A stretch of 64,000 nt of DNA from Psychrobium sp. MM17-31 (GTDB lineage Bacteria > Pseudomonadota > Gammaproteobacteria > Enterobacterales > Psychrobiaceae): assembly GCF_022347785.1 (NCBI RefSeq), contig NZ_JAKRGA010000005.1:62001-126000 (forward strand). The letters are read 5' to 3'. The notes under the pieces are model-generated. The model made no database searches. It saw only the letters and a program-made list of their open reading frames with translations, and had not been told where the DNA came from. Position numbers and translations under genes: made by a program. Position 1 is the stretch's first letter; each line of letters starts with the position of its first letter. Positions 17,033 through 25,644 of this stretch are shown here, in pieces.

Positions 17033-18064
17033 TTAATAATTCTTGGTTAAATCTAAACCGCGATACAAATCAGCAACTTGATCGCCATAGCCGTTAAACG
17101 GCAAGGTAGGAATACGCTTCGCCGAAAATAAGCCACCTTCGGCAATACGGCGTTCACTCGCTTGTGACCAACGCGGGTGATCTACCGCTGGATTTACGTT
17201 GGCATAAAAGCCATATTCTTGCGGTGCTAATTGATTCCAGCTGGTTGGTGGACGCTTTTCTGTCACGCGAATACGCACCACAGATTTAATACTCTTGAAG
17301 CCATATTTCCACGGCACAACTAAGCGAATTGGTGCACCGTTTTGCGGAGGTAGTGTCTTGCCATACAAACCAACCGCCATAAAGGTTAGGTCATTCATAG
17401 CCTCGGCGATTGTTAAACCTTCAACGTATGGATAGTTAATGCCACCACCTAAGAAACGATTTTTCTGCCCCGGCATTTGCTCAGGATCATGCAGCGTTTC
17501 AAAAGCCACGTATTTGCCTTTACTGGTGACGCCAGCGCGCTTGAGCAGTGTCGATAATGGGAAACCTAACCACGGAATAACCATTGACCAAGCTTCAACA
17601 CAGCGCAAACGATAAGTGCGTTGTTCTAAATCTATTAATTTGGTGAAATCATCAAAATCTAGCGTCAGCGGTTTTTCAACTTCGCCATCAATAACCAGTT
17701 TCCATGGCTCAACTTTGAATTCCTGAGAGTTTTGCGCAGGAGCTTTTTTGCTAGTGCCAAATTCATAGAAGTTATTGTGGGTAGTAACTTTGTTGTACGG
17801 CGTTAAGATTTCCCCCTTGGCGTAATTTGTTTCTTTGTCAAAAAGTAGCGGCTGAGTTTGAAACTTAACTTTCTTCTCGTCTTTACCAAACAAACTAAAA
17901 ATATCAGCCTGCGCCGCAGTTGGTACACTGGCCCCAACAGCACCTAAACCCAGTGCCTTAACGATGTTACGACGATCTTTAAACACAGCTTCCGGCGTGA
18001 CATCAGAATCTTTGATATGCCACGGCATTTTTTTGAGTAAACCTTGCGTAAATTTATTAGCCAC
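17033..18064 (-). CDS. msrP: MsrP, periplasmic molybdoenzyme that repairs methionine sulfoxide
   Basis: 343 residues. A Tat-type leader contains [19 protein letters not shown] and ends around AQAD. The molybdopterin-ligating Cys is in [20 protein letters not shown], and [19 protein letters not shown] is the family signature. MsrP reduces oxidised methionine in envelope proteins, using electrons from MsrQ. The start is GTG at 18064, with GGAG 7 nt before it. The two genes form an operon. Confidence 0.95.
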   Translation of the reverse strand: MANKFTQGLLKKMPWHIKDSDVTPEAVFKDRRNIVKALGLGAVGASVPTAAQADIFSLFGKDEKKVKFQTQPLLFDKETNYAKGEILTPYNKVTTHNNFYEFGTSKKAPAQNSQEFKVEPWKLVIDGEVEKPLTLDFDDFTKLIDLEQRTYRLRCVEAWSMVIPWLGFPLSTLLKRAGVTSKGKYVAFETLHDPEQMPGQKNRFLGGGINYPYVEGLTIAEAMNDLTFMAVGLYGKTLPPQNGAPIRLVVPWKYGFKSIKSVVRIRVTEKRPPTSWNQLAPQEYGFYANVNPAVDHPRWSQASERRIAEGGLFSAKRIPTLPFNGYGDQVADLYRGLDLTKNY

Positions 18065-18207
18065 TGTGTTGCTCCAGAATTTATTCTCGTGTGTTGATTA
18101 GTGAATAAGACACTCGCAGTAGCTAAAAAATTTCGCTACTGCCCAAAAGCAATACGATGTAGGCGCAACTCAGATCAGTATGTCATACACAGATTAAAAG
18201 CCAGTAG

Positions 18208-19077
18208 TTACTGACTATGCCAGTCTATTTGCGATAGTTTATTGCCATCAAAAGTAAGTTGAATGGCTTGTTCGATATTCAAGTCGAGCCGCTGGACATT
18301 AGGTGACAGCTGTTTTCGCTCGATAAATGCCAAAGGTGTCTGCCCGAGGTTTGACTGATTTTCTAATAGCATTGGTAGCTGACTGTCGTTGTCTGTATCA
18401 ATAGAAAAAGCGTAGCGTTCAAAACTGGTTACTGAAGATATAACAAGCGTTAGCTGGTTATATGCTGCGGTTGTAATAACTGCAAAATAGCGACTGTCTG
18501 GAGACCAACTAAATAAATCAGGGGAAGTTAGTGCGATATTGCGAAGAAACAAGGCATCGCTGTGCTGCACATCAGTCGCAATAACGGCTAGATGATTGTC
18601 AGCAGTGACTATTGCACGAAAGTTGCCATCAGGTGATAAATAGGCTTTCTTGTTTGAATCATCAAACAGTAAAAAACCAAGGGCAATACCAACACAAATA
18701 ATGATTGCGCAAGCTACAATCCACCAGCCCTTGTTGCTAAATTTGTTAGTTGCCTTTGTTTTTTCTGTTTCTGTAATACAAAGTCGATAACCTTGATTAG
18801 GAATAGTTTGAATATATTTGGGGGCCGACTTGTTATCGCCTAAGGTTCGGCGCAACTCTGAAATTGCTTGGCTTAGTGAATTTTCAGTGACCACGATATC
18901 AGGCCACACTTTTTGCAGCAATTGTTGCTTGGCAACAATTTCCCCCTGCGCTTCAAGTAATACCAATAACACCTGCATTGACTTATTTTTGATTTGAAAA
19001 TTGCCTTTTTGGGGATGAGACAAGGTATTTTTGTCGCGATCTATTTGCCAATCATCAATACTTAATTTTTCCGCCAA
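18208..19077 (-). CDS. CadC-like membrane-anchored winged-helix regulator
   Basis: 289 residues. An N-terminal OmpR/CadC-type DNA-binding domain includes LLQKVWPDIVVTENSLSQAI and YIQTIPNQGYRL. A single membrane helix follows at about 117-138 (WWIVACAIIICVGIALGFLL), then a periplasmic domain of about 150 residues with WD/TolB-like phrases (SPDLFSWSPDSRYFAVIT). This one-component architecture senses outside and binds promoters inside. Start is TTG at 19077 with AAAGAG upstream. It is divergent from the S41 peptidase gene, its likely target. Confidence 0.87.
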   Translation of the reverse strand: MAEKLSIDDWQIDRDKNTLSHPQKGNFQIKNKSMQVLLVLLEAQGEIVAKQQLLQKVWPDIVVTENSLSQAISELRRTLGDNKSAPKYIQTIPNQGYRLCITETEKTKATNKFSNKGWWIVACAIIICVGIALGFLLFDDSNKKAYLSPDGNFRAIVTADNHLAVIATDVQHSDALFLRNIALTSPDLFSWSPDSRYFAVITTAAYNQLTLVISSVTSFERYAFSIDTDNDSQLPMLLENQSNLGQTPLAFIERKQLSPNVQRLDLNIEQAIQLTFDGNKLSQIDWHSQ

Positions 19078-19212
19078 TGCCCTGAACTCTTTTTAAACTA
19101 TTGATTATTAATATTTAAACTTCTGATTCAGAAGTTTTCATGACGATTAATTTGCCTGCATCACACCCAAACGAGTATTTATACCCCACCCAATTTAACA
19201 CCTAGGAATAGT

Positions 19213-21021
19213 ATGCGAATCATCAAACTAGTAACCCTGATCTTAGTCATTTTTATCAGTGGTTGTAAATCAGATAAAGTAGCCCCCTTTGAAGGGCAGC
19301 GCTGGCAAAACGGCCAATGGCAAGTAGCCATCGACAATCAATGGTATCAACTAACCAGTGTCAACGATATTCCCGTTGCGACTATTGAGCAGCAATTAAA
19401 AGCAAAAGATTTTCAATGGCGTCGCAATGCGTCAATGGCTTTTGTCGATACGCTAAACAATATCGGTATTCCACTAGAAGATGAAATCATTGTTGGCGTT
19501 GTAAATAGCGAGGGGCAAGCGCAACGTCTCACGATTGAAATGACGAATCAAAATCATCGCAAAAGTTTATTTAGCACGGATAGCTATCCAATCGCAGCAA
19601 GAACACAGTCGTTTAGCGCAGCAACTTGTCACTCATTTAATCTTAAAAAAGACAATCAGCAAGCCAATATCGAGGTGACTAAAGCCACCAAAATGCTCAA
19701 CAAAATAGAAGGTATTATTGAGCACACTTATGCTTATAAAAATCGTGCTAACTACGACTACCGCACCAATTTTGATTGCTTACGTCATCAATTATCACCA
19801 TCGGTAACACTGACGAGCTTTAACAATGCACTAAACAAATTAATCAGTAATTTTGGCGATGGTCATTTTTCGATGGTGACAGCCGATCGCACAGAAAGTT
19901 ACTTGCCATTTTTGGTCTATCAAATTGATGGGCAATTCGCAGCCCTTGATAGCGAGCGTCAATTAATCGAGCGCGAGTATCCCTATATCCAAGCAATAGA
20001 CGGCAAACCATTGTCATTCTGGCTCAATATTGCCCAATCGTTTTCTGTCAAAGGTTCACCACAGTTTGAAAAAATGTCTCTCATTAAGCAATTGCGCTAT
20101 TTAGCAGTATTGCGACAAGAGGCTAATCTACCATCAAGTGACAATGTGCAGGTTACTCTTAGCAACCACGATGCCTCACAAACGAAAACCATTGAGCTAT
20201 CGATGATCGATAAGCCGATTATCTACTCTAAATGGCCTTTTAAAGAAACGACTAAACGCAATGATAACATTGGCTATTTGCGTATCGATAAAATGGGAAA
20301 AGACGCTAGTTTTATCGATACTGCAATGGCTGATTTTGCCAATACCAAGGGCTTAATTATCGATGTGCGCGGTAATGGTGGCGGACGACGCACCATTCTC
20401 AAAGTATTAATGCCATACTTTCTTGCCGATAACGAATTTTATATTTCAAATCTCGCTCGCTATCGTATGACCAAATACGATGAGCCTAATGCCGAAGGTG
20501 GTTACCTTGGTAATAGGTATTTATATCCGCTGGAATCAAATAAGTTTTCACTAGCAGAACAAGCCCAATTGCAGCAATTTATCACCCGATTTTCGCCGCA
20601 ATGGACGGATCAAACCATTGAATGGTCACCGTGGCACGTCATGGTGCACAAGAGAAGTGATAACCCCAAACGATATCACTATACAAAACCTGTCGTTATT
20701 TTGATGGATCATATCAATTTCAGCGCTACCGATATTTTCCTCAACGCCTTTAAAGGCCGCCACAATGTAACATTGATTGGTCAATCTAGCGGCGGTGGCA
20801 GTGCGCGTAGCCAATACTATTTCCTCGACAACGCGGCCAAACACGAGTCTTGGTCATTAGTAAAAATGGCGACCATGGCATCTTACAAATCCAATGGCCA
20901 ACTTATTGAAGGTGTTGGCGTGGCGCCAGATATCGCTATGGACTACACGTTGCAAGACCTAATTGGTGAGCAAGACAGTATGTTGGACAAAGCCGTTTCA
21001 TTCATCGCAACACAAAAATAA
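19213..21021 (+). CDS. S41-family peptidase lipoprotein
   Basis: 602 residues. The lipobox ISGC places the lipidated Cys at about residue 18. The C-terminal half has the S41/tail-specific protease fold: GLIIDVRGNGGGRRTILKVL, then VVILMDHINFSATDIFLNAF (Ser region) and GQSSGGGSARSQYYF. It is probably anchored in the outer membrane facing the periplasm. Start ATG has AGGA at 5 nt spacing. It is divergent from the CadC-like regulator across 135 bp and ends in a shared terminator. Confidence 0.88.
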   Translation: MRIIKLVTLILVIFISGCKSDKVAPFEGQRWQNGQWQVAIDNQWYQLTSVNDIPVATIEQQLKAKDFQWRRNASMAFVDTLNNIGIPLEDEIIVGVVNSEGQAQRLTIEMTNQNHRKSLFSTDSYPIAARTQSFSAATCHSFNLKKDNQQANIEVTKATKMLNKIEGIIEHTYAYKNRANYDYRTNFDCLRHQLSPSVTLTSFNNALNKLISNFGDGHFSMVTADRTESYLPFLVYQIDGQFAALDSERQLIEREYPYIQAIDGKPLSFWLNIAQSFSVKGSPQFEKMSLIKQLRYLAVLRQEANLPSSDNVQVTLSNHDASQTKTIELSMIDKPIIYSKWPFKETTKRNDNIGYLRIDKMGKDASFIDTAMADFANTKGLIIDVRGNGGGRRTILKVLMPYFLADNEFYISNLARYRMTKYDEPNAEGGYLGNRYLYPLESNKFSLAEQAQLQQFITRFSPQWTDQTIEWSPWHVMVHKRSDNPKRYHYTKPVVILMDHINFSATDIFLNAFKGRHNVTLIGQSSGGGSARSQYYFLDNAAKHESWSLVKMATMASYKSNGQLIEGVGVAPDIAMDYTLQDLIGEQDSMLDKAVSFIATQK

Positions 21022-21033
21022 TTAGCAAATATA

Positions 21034-21054
21034 ACGCCCTACTATTTAGGGCGT
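21034..21054. terminator. Bidirectional terminator-like hairpin between convergent genes
   Basis: 8-bp perfect stem ACGCCCTA / TAGGGCGT with a 5-nt loop, flanked by AAAA and AT-rich DNA between the S41 and SDR stops. Confidence 0.55.
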
Positions 21055-21080
21055 AAAATGGCTAAAAATCGCCTCTGTGA

Positions 21081-21893
21081 CTACAAGCCACAAGCGCCAG
21101 CGATCATGGTTTTAAATTCGACATCGTCCATTTGCTCTCTAGCGGCAAATGTTTGCAACGTATCTTGGCCTACTGGATATCTAAGTGTTTCAGTGTCATC
21201 TGTCGCAGCAAGGAAGGTCGCATCCGCCACCTCCTGCGGATCTTGCTGTGCATCACCCATTTGAGCGAACGCGGCGAAAGTGGCGTCTAAAATTGGTTTA
21301 TAGTCACTGTCGTCATCAACACCGGCAAACTCATTTGATACCAATAAATTTGTATTATAAGCACCTGGTTCAATAAGTTTTAGCTTGATGCCAAGCGGAT
21401 TAAGCTCATATTGTAGTGACTCAGTTAACCCCTCAACGGCATATTTTGAAGCGTGATATAGCGAAGTTATTGGAAAAGCAACACGCCCGCCCATCGACGA
21501 GAAGTTAATTACCACACCCTTTCTATGCTTACGCATCGTTGGTAACACCGCTTTAGTCACATCAATTAAGCCAAAGAAATTGGTATCAAATTGACGACGC
21601 ATTGCATCACTTGAAGTCGCTTCCAAGGGTCCGTTTAGGGCATGCCCAGCATTATTAATCAGAACATCAATAGTGCCAAAACGCGCTAAACCTAATGCTA
21701 CTGCTTCCTCAATAGACTGCTTATCTGTGACGTCTAAAGCAGTTACCAATACGTTATCAAGCTGGGTTAGTTCTGTTTCTCGTTCAGGTGAACGCATAGT
21801 CGCAATGACATTCCAACCTTCAGCGTGAAATTTGTTGGCAGTGAGTTTGCCAAAGCCACTGCTAGTGCCCGTTATGAATACTGTTTTTTTCAT
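21081..21893 (-). CDS. Short-chain dehydrogenase/reductase
   Basis: About 270 residues of the classical SDR fold. The cofactor loop TGTSSGFGKLTANKF lies at the N-terminus, NNAGHALNGPLE follows at about 80, and the catalytic triad is Ser in NFSSMGGRV with YHASKYAVEGLTE (Tyr, Lys). It oxidises or reduces an unknown alcohol/ketone with NAD(P). ATG at 21893 is chosen because AGGA is 9 nt before it, whereas it abuts the ATG at 21902. It is divergent from a LysR regulator. Confidence 0.92.
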   Translation of the reverse strand: MKKTVFITGTSSGFGKLTANKFHAEGWNVIATMRSPERETELTQLDNVLVTALDVTDKQSIEEAVALGLARFGTIDVLINNAGHALNGPLEATSSDAMRRQFDTNFFGLIDVTKAVLPTMRKHRKGVVINFSSMGGRVAFPITSLYHASKYAVEGLTESLQYELNPLGIKLKLIEPGAYNTNLLVSNEFAGVDDDSDYKPILDATFAAFAQMGDAQQDPQEVADATFLAATDDTETLRYPVGQDTLQTFAAREQMDDVEFKTMIAGACGL

Positions 21894-22023
21894 CTGATAC
21901 ATTCCTGATTTAAATAATTAATCACAGTGTATTTGTAGGATGAATAATTGAGTAGATGATGTAATATTGAATAACTATTAGAGTTGTACTAACAATAAGT
22001 AACAAAAAGCAATAGAGAAACCT

Positions 22024-22968
22024 ATGCGAGAGTTTTATAACGGTGTCACTTACAATCAATTAATTACTTTCAAAGCGATCGTTGAAAGTGGCAATATCAG
22101 TAGAGCAGCGAAAGTACTGGGCATTAGCTCTGCCTCTGTTAGTTATTCTCTTAAATCATTAGAGCAGCAAATTAAACATCCGCTATTTATACGTTCGACC
22201 CGAGTAATGGAACTCACCGAAGCCGGTAACAATCTATATGAGTCCACCCAATTTCATATCGATGCCCTTCACACTGCCGTAGAAAATGTCGCCGACCTCA
22301 ACAAAACGCCCAGTGGCAAGTTAGTCATCAATATTGCACGCGATATTTACCAAGCGTTTCTCAGAGATGTGTTGCGTCAATTTCAAATGGAATATCCAGA
22401 TATTGAACTCGAACTAACCGTCACAGACACCATGGATAATTACATCGAAGAGCATGTCGACATTGGCTTTCGCTTTGGTGAAACCGTTAATGACAATCTC
22501 ATTGCCCGCTCTATGGCCAAATATTTTGGTGACACCAAGGTCGCGCTCTTTGCATCGCCAGCCTATTTAGAAAAGCACGGCACGCCACAATCGATAGAAC
22601 AACTGACTAACCACAAACTAATTCGTTTTCGCATGCCCACCAGCAAGCAGCTTAGTCAACTACAACTTCACGCCAACGCCGATCAAAACAGTAATATTAT
22701 CGATATTAAAAACCTATCTACCGCGATGATAGTGAGTAATTCGGTAGTCATGGTTGATATGACAAGTAGAGGTGTAGGTTTGGGCATTGGCCTTGAAGCA
22801 ACGGTAAAGCAGCAGTTTGATGACGGCGAGTTGGTGCCTGTTTTGCAAGAGCACTGGATAAAAATCCCCACCATCTATTTATATTACGCGCCAGAAAACA
22901 AGCGCCTTTCTAAGGTCACTCATTTTCTGGAGTTTATCGAACGGGAATTGTCTGAAAATAGAGCCTAA
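22024..22968 (+). CDS. LysR-family transcriptional regulator
   Basis: 314 residues. The N-terminal winged helix-turn-helix reads AIVESGNISRAAKVLGISSA and VSYSLKSLEQQI. The rest is a periplasmic-binding-protein-like effector domain. LysR regulators typically control the divergent gene, here the SDR across 130 bp. Its stop overlaps the convergent AraC gene by 4 nt. Confidence 0.93.
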   Translation: MREFYNGVTYNQLITFKAIVESGNISRAAKVLGISSASVSYSLKSLEQQIKHPLFIRSTRVMELTEAGNNLYESTQFHIDALHTAVENVADLNKTPSGKLVINIARDIYQAFLRDVLRQFQMEYPDIELELTVTDTMDNYIEEHVDIGFRFGETVNDNLIARSMAKYFGDTKVALFASPAYLEKHGTPQSIEQLTNHKLIRFRMPTSKQLSQLQLHANADQNSNIIDIKNLSTAMIVSNSVVMVDMTSRGVGLGIGLEATVKQQFDDGELVPVLQEHWIKIPTIYLYYAPENKRLSKVTHFLEFIERELSENRA

Positions 22969-23858
22969 TGAAAATGCTCATTGCGATATTGAGTAGGTGT
23001 TTTCCCGACCTTGTTTTTAAACAGGCGAGAAAAATATTGAGGATAGTCAAAGCCTAACTCATAAGCGATAGTGGCCACTGAATCTTTGGTGCCGAGCAAT
23101 AAATTTTTCGCTTGTTCAATTTGATGCAAATGAATATTTTCCAATGCCGTTTTTCCAGTTTCTACTTTTAGACCATCGCTGAGATAGCGCGGTGTCATCG
23201 CCAATGTACTAGCAATGGCTTCAACAGTAGGAATGTGGTCTTTTGGCAAATCGCGCAATACTGAAAAAAACGTCTCGGTTAACGACATATCCGGCGTTTC
23301 TAAGCGTTGCTGAAACTGACGCTGATAAAAGCGTTCAGTATAGGTTAGCAAGGTATTTAGCTGGGATACCATAATATCCTTGCTAAAGGCGTCGTGATTC
23401 TGCTGATACTCTTGTTCAAGAATATCAAATACACCTTTGACAAGTGCTTCCTCACGAGGCGATAAGTGCAAGGCTTCATTGATGGCATAACTAAAGAAGT
23501 TTGCCCGTTCAATCGCCTTTTGAACATTAGTGCCGCGAATAAAATCTTCATGAATAATAATGGTTCTGGCGTCAGACTTTACATCAAGACGGGAGATTTT
23601 GATCTCTTGGCGTGGTCCTGTACAAAGCAAACTTCCGTTTTTGTAATCGTATTTAGTGCGGCCATAATAAATATCGCCCTTAATAATGTGTTTAAGGCTG
23701 ATTGCATAAAAATCAGTGCTAAGTACAAAATCACCGCCAATACATGAGGCATCGAGGCTCGAACTAAAGACGGATATCAAAGGATGTTCTGGCTCAGGTA
23801 ATCCAAGAAATTCATGATAATCATGTAAATTATCAAAATGTCGTTTGCTATTTTCCAT
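22965..23858 (-). CDS. AraC-family transcriptional regulator
   Basis: About 297 residues. The C-terminal double helix-turn-helix is clear: NLLLGTKDSVATIAYELGFD and YPQYFSRLFKNKVGKTPTQY. The N-terminal domain should bind the effector. ATG at 23858 has GAGGAAGAGAG upstream and overlaps the preceding gene's end by 11 nt, so it is translationally coupled to it. Its probable target is the exported hydrolase gene at 24293-25357, whose upstream region carries an AraC-style direct repeat. Confidence 0.92.
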   Translation of the reverse strand: MENSKRHFDNLHDYHEFLGLPEPEHPLISVFSSSLDASCIGGDFVLSTDFYAISLKHIIKGDIYYGRTKYDYKNGSLLCTGPRQEIKISRLDVKSDARTIIIHEDFIRGTNVQKAIERANFFSYAINEALHLSPREEALVKGVFDILEQEYQQNHDAFSKDIMVSQLNTLLTYTERFYQRQFQQRLETPDMSLTETFFSVLRDLPKDHIPTVEAIASTLAMTPRYLSDGLKVETGKTALENIHLHQIEQAKNLLLGTKDSVATIAYELGFDYPQYFSRLFKNKVGKTPTQYRNEHFH

Positions 23859-24237
23859 TGCTCTCTTCCTCAAATTGCGGAACTAGCTCGATTGTCGACG
23901 ACTGATGGCGCTTGCGGTTAAAACCCAGTTGCATTAAAGCATATATTAAGTGGTACTTTTTCCAAAACGCACGCGTCACAGCAGGATTAATCTCATTCAA
24001 ATCTTCCGGCACTACACCTTTAACAGGTACAACTAAATCGCCACAACGCATTTCACCATCAGGTTCACGTACAAAAGCATCACGCCAACTACCAGCACCA
24101 AACTTGTATTGACGCACAAAAAAACGTCCTTGGGTTTCGACAATTGAAATATCGACAAAACGATGAGTTGTCCCCGATCGAATTTGATGTACTTTTAGTT
24201 TTTTAACAATATCAATTAACTGTATCTTTGAGGTCAT
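23848..24237 (-). CDS. DUF2255-like small protein, function unknown
   Basis: 129 residues, no signal peptide. The core ISIVETQGRFFVRQYKFGAG followed by SWRDAFVREPDGEM and a C-terminal WKKYHLIYALMQ resembles the DUF2255 family (possible nitroreductase-like fold). The match is from memory and tentative. It overlaps the AraC gene, so the two are co-expressed. Confidence 0.5.
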   Translation of the reverse strand: MTSKIQLIDIVKKLKVHQIRSGTTHRFVDISIVETQGRFFVRQYKFGAGSWRDAFVREPDGEMRCGDLVVPVKGVVPEDLNEINPAVTRAFWKKYHLIYALMQLGFNRKRHQSSTIELVPQFEEESNGK

Positions 24238-24260
24238 TAGTTACTCACGGTTTACTATTG

Positions 24261-24284
24261 GCAAAGGGCACCAAGGCCCTTTGC
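24261..24284. terminator. Hairpin between hydrolase and DUF2255-like genes
   Basis: Perfect 9-bp stem GCAAAGGGC / GCCCTTTGC with a 6-nt loop, but no T run on the minus strand. It may attenuate or stabilise a 3' end. Confidence 0.35.
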
Positions 24285-24292
24285 GTTGTCGA

Positions 24293-25357
24293 TTAATATT
24301 TTTTAAAGAATTTATCCATTGCAGCAACAGCTTGGTTCACATATTCGTCTCTATCGTATAAATCGACATGTGAAGCGCCTTTTATTTCAACAAGTTTCTT
24401 TGGTTCAGAAGCCGCATCGTAGAATTTTTTAGTCAATGGGCCAGTCATTGCTATACCACTAGCAGGATCCATTGCCTTAGAGCCAATAATACCAATGTAT
24501 GGTGTATATAAATAAGGCGCATAAGATTGTGCATCAGCTAACATCGGTGCTTCTAACATGAACGAAGGAGCAAGATGAGTGTAATTAGCATAGGTCTGCG
24601 CACCAGCACGCTCCGTCATGTAATAATCATAGCCTTCGCTCGGGGTTGCCCCTTTATCAATAGCCTCTTTTTCTGCCGCTAACCCAAGAGCATCAACGTA
24701 ATCAACAACGCCAGTTTCGTAAGCTTTTTGGCGACCTGCATTTTGCATCGCGATTAAACCGGTAATGGTTTCACGATCCATTGACTCAAAATAGCTCGCC
24801 TTATTGCCCATCATGCCAGACACGGTAGCAATTGCTTTTAAGCGTTTATCTGTTGTCGCCACCAACGCCATATAACCACCCGACGCACAAACACCTAAAC
24901 CGAATAATTGTTCTTTATCAATTGACTTAACGGTGCCCATGAAACTTACTGCATCACGAATACTTTCTATTTTCACAAATGAATTTTCATTGTTGCGTAA
25001 GGCTCCTTCGCTATCGCCATATCCAAGGTGATCAAATACTAAAGTAGCGTAACCTAACTTAGCCAATTTCTCAGCGTAAACCGCGCCAGTTTGCTCTTTA
25101 ACCTGATTAAAAGGCGGCGAAAAGATTACAGCAGGATAACTACCTTGCGGCGTGTAGTTTGCAGGTAAATACAAATTTGCCGACAAGTTAACACCTTGCG
25201 ATTGGAATGAGATGGCGTTAACGCCCGCTTTTAATTGAGTAGAAGTCATTTTTGTTACCTCATGTTTAGCCGTTGAAATTCGTTCGGCAGCTACACTCGT
25301 AGCCGATACCGACATCATAAGTAGCGACATTGCGCCTGCAATCAGTTGCTTGTTCAT
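24293..25357 (-). CDS. Exported alpha/beta hydrolase (dienelactone-hydrolase-like)
   Basis: About 354 residues from the ATG at 25357, which has GAGGTG upstream; the longer frame to 25456 lacks a ribosome site. The signal peptide MNKQLIAGAMSLLMMSVSAT ends at about VAAE. The domain shows VIFSPPFNQVKEQTG, VFDHLGYGDSEGA, the nucleophile region GLGVCASGGYMAL (Ser, elbow GxCxSGG) and the His in KGASHVDLYD. Substrate unknown. It is followed by the DUF2255-like and AraC genes in the same direction. Confidence 0.87.
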   Translation of the reverse strand: MNKQLIAGAMSLLMMSVSATSVAAERISTAKHEVTKMTSTQLKAGVNAISFQSQGVNLSANLYLPANYTPQGSYPAVIFSPPFNQVKEQTGAVYAEKLAKLGYATLVFDHLGYGDSEGALRNNENSFVKIESIRDAVSFMGTVKSIDKEQLFGLGVCASGGYMALVATTDKRLKAIATVSGMMGNKASYFESMDRETITGLIAMQNAGRQKAYETGVVDYVDALGLAAEKEAIDKGATPSEGYDYYMTERAGAQTYANYTHLAPSFMLEAPMLADAQSYAPYLYTPYIGIIGSKAMDPASGIAMTGPLTKKFYDAASEPKKLVEIKGASHVDLYDRDEYVNQAVAAMDKFFKKY

Positions 25358-25424
25358 TGTTTTCACCTCGTTGTGAATTGGACTGCGAACAAGTTTACGA
25401 GGACGACTCAAACTTGGTAATAAA

Positions 25425-25458
25425 CAAAACTGCACAATTTGAATACAAAACCGCACAA
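25425..25458 (-). promoter_or_regulatory. AraC-type direct-repeat operator upstream of the exported hydrolase
   Basis: CAAAACTGCACAA (25425-25437) and CAAAACCGCACAA (25446-25458) are 12/13 identical and offset by 21 bp, two helical turns. That is the usual arrangement for an AraC-family dimer. They lie about 70-100 bp before the hydrolase start. Confidence 0.55.
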
Positions 25459-25567
25459 AATATCACCACAGTTTTTTAAAATCTAAATATCAATTTCAAA
25501 TCAGTGTCTTAATAAAAACCACCTCACTTCAGCCGTTAGACAAAGGTCGCAACTGCTAAAAGTATGC

Positions 25568-25610
25568 TTGATCTTTGAACAACCCGTTATTACGATACAT
25601 TTTGTATCGT
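25568..25610 (+). promoter_or_regulatory. Promoter and palindromic operator of the acuN operon
   Basis: TTGATC (25568-25573), a 17-nt spacer and TACGAT (25591-25596) form a sigma-70-type promoter. A perfect 8+3+8 palindrome ACGATACATTTTGTATCGT at 25592-25610 covers the -10 and the start point. It differs from the AcuR site; the IclR protein at the end of this operon is the likely binder. Confidence 0.6.
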
Positions 25611-25644
25611 TATTAAAAATAATTACAACAACGGGTAAAACGCT

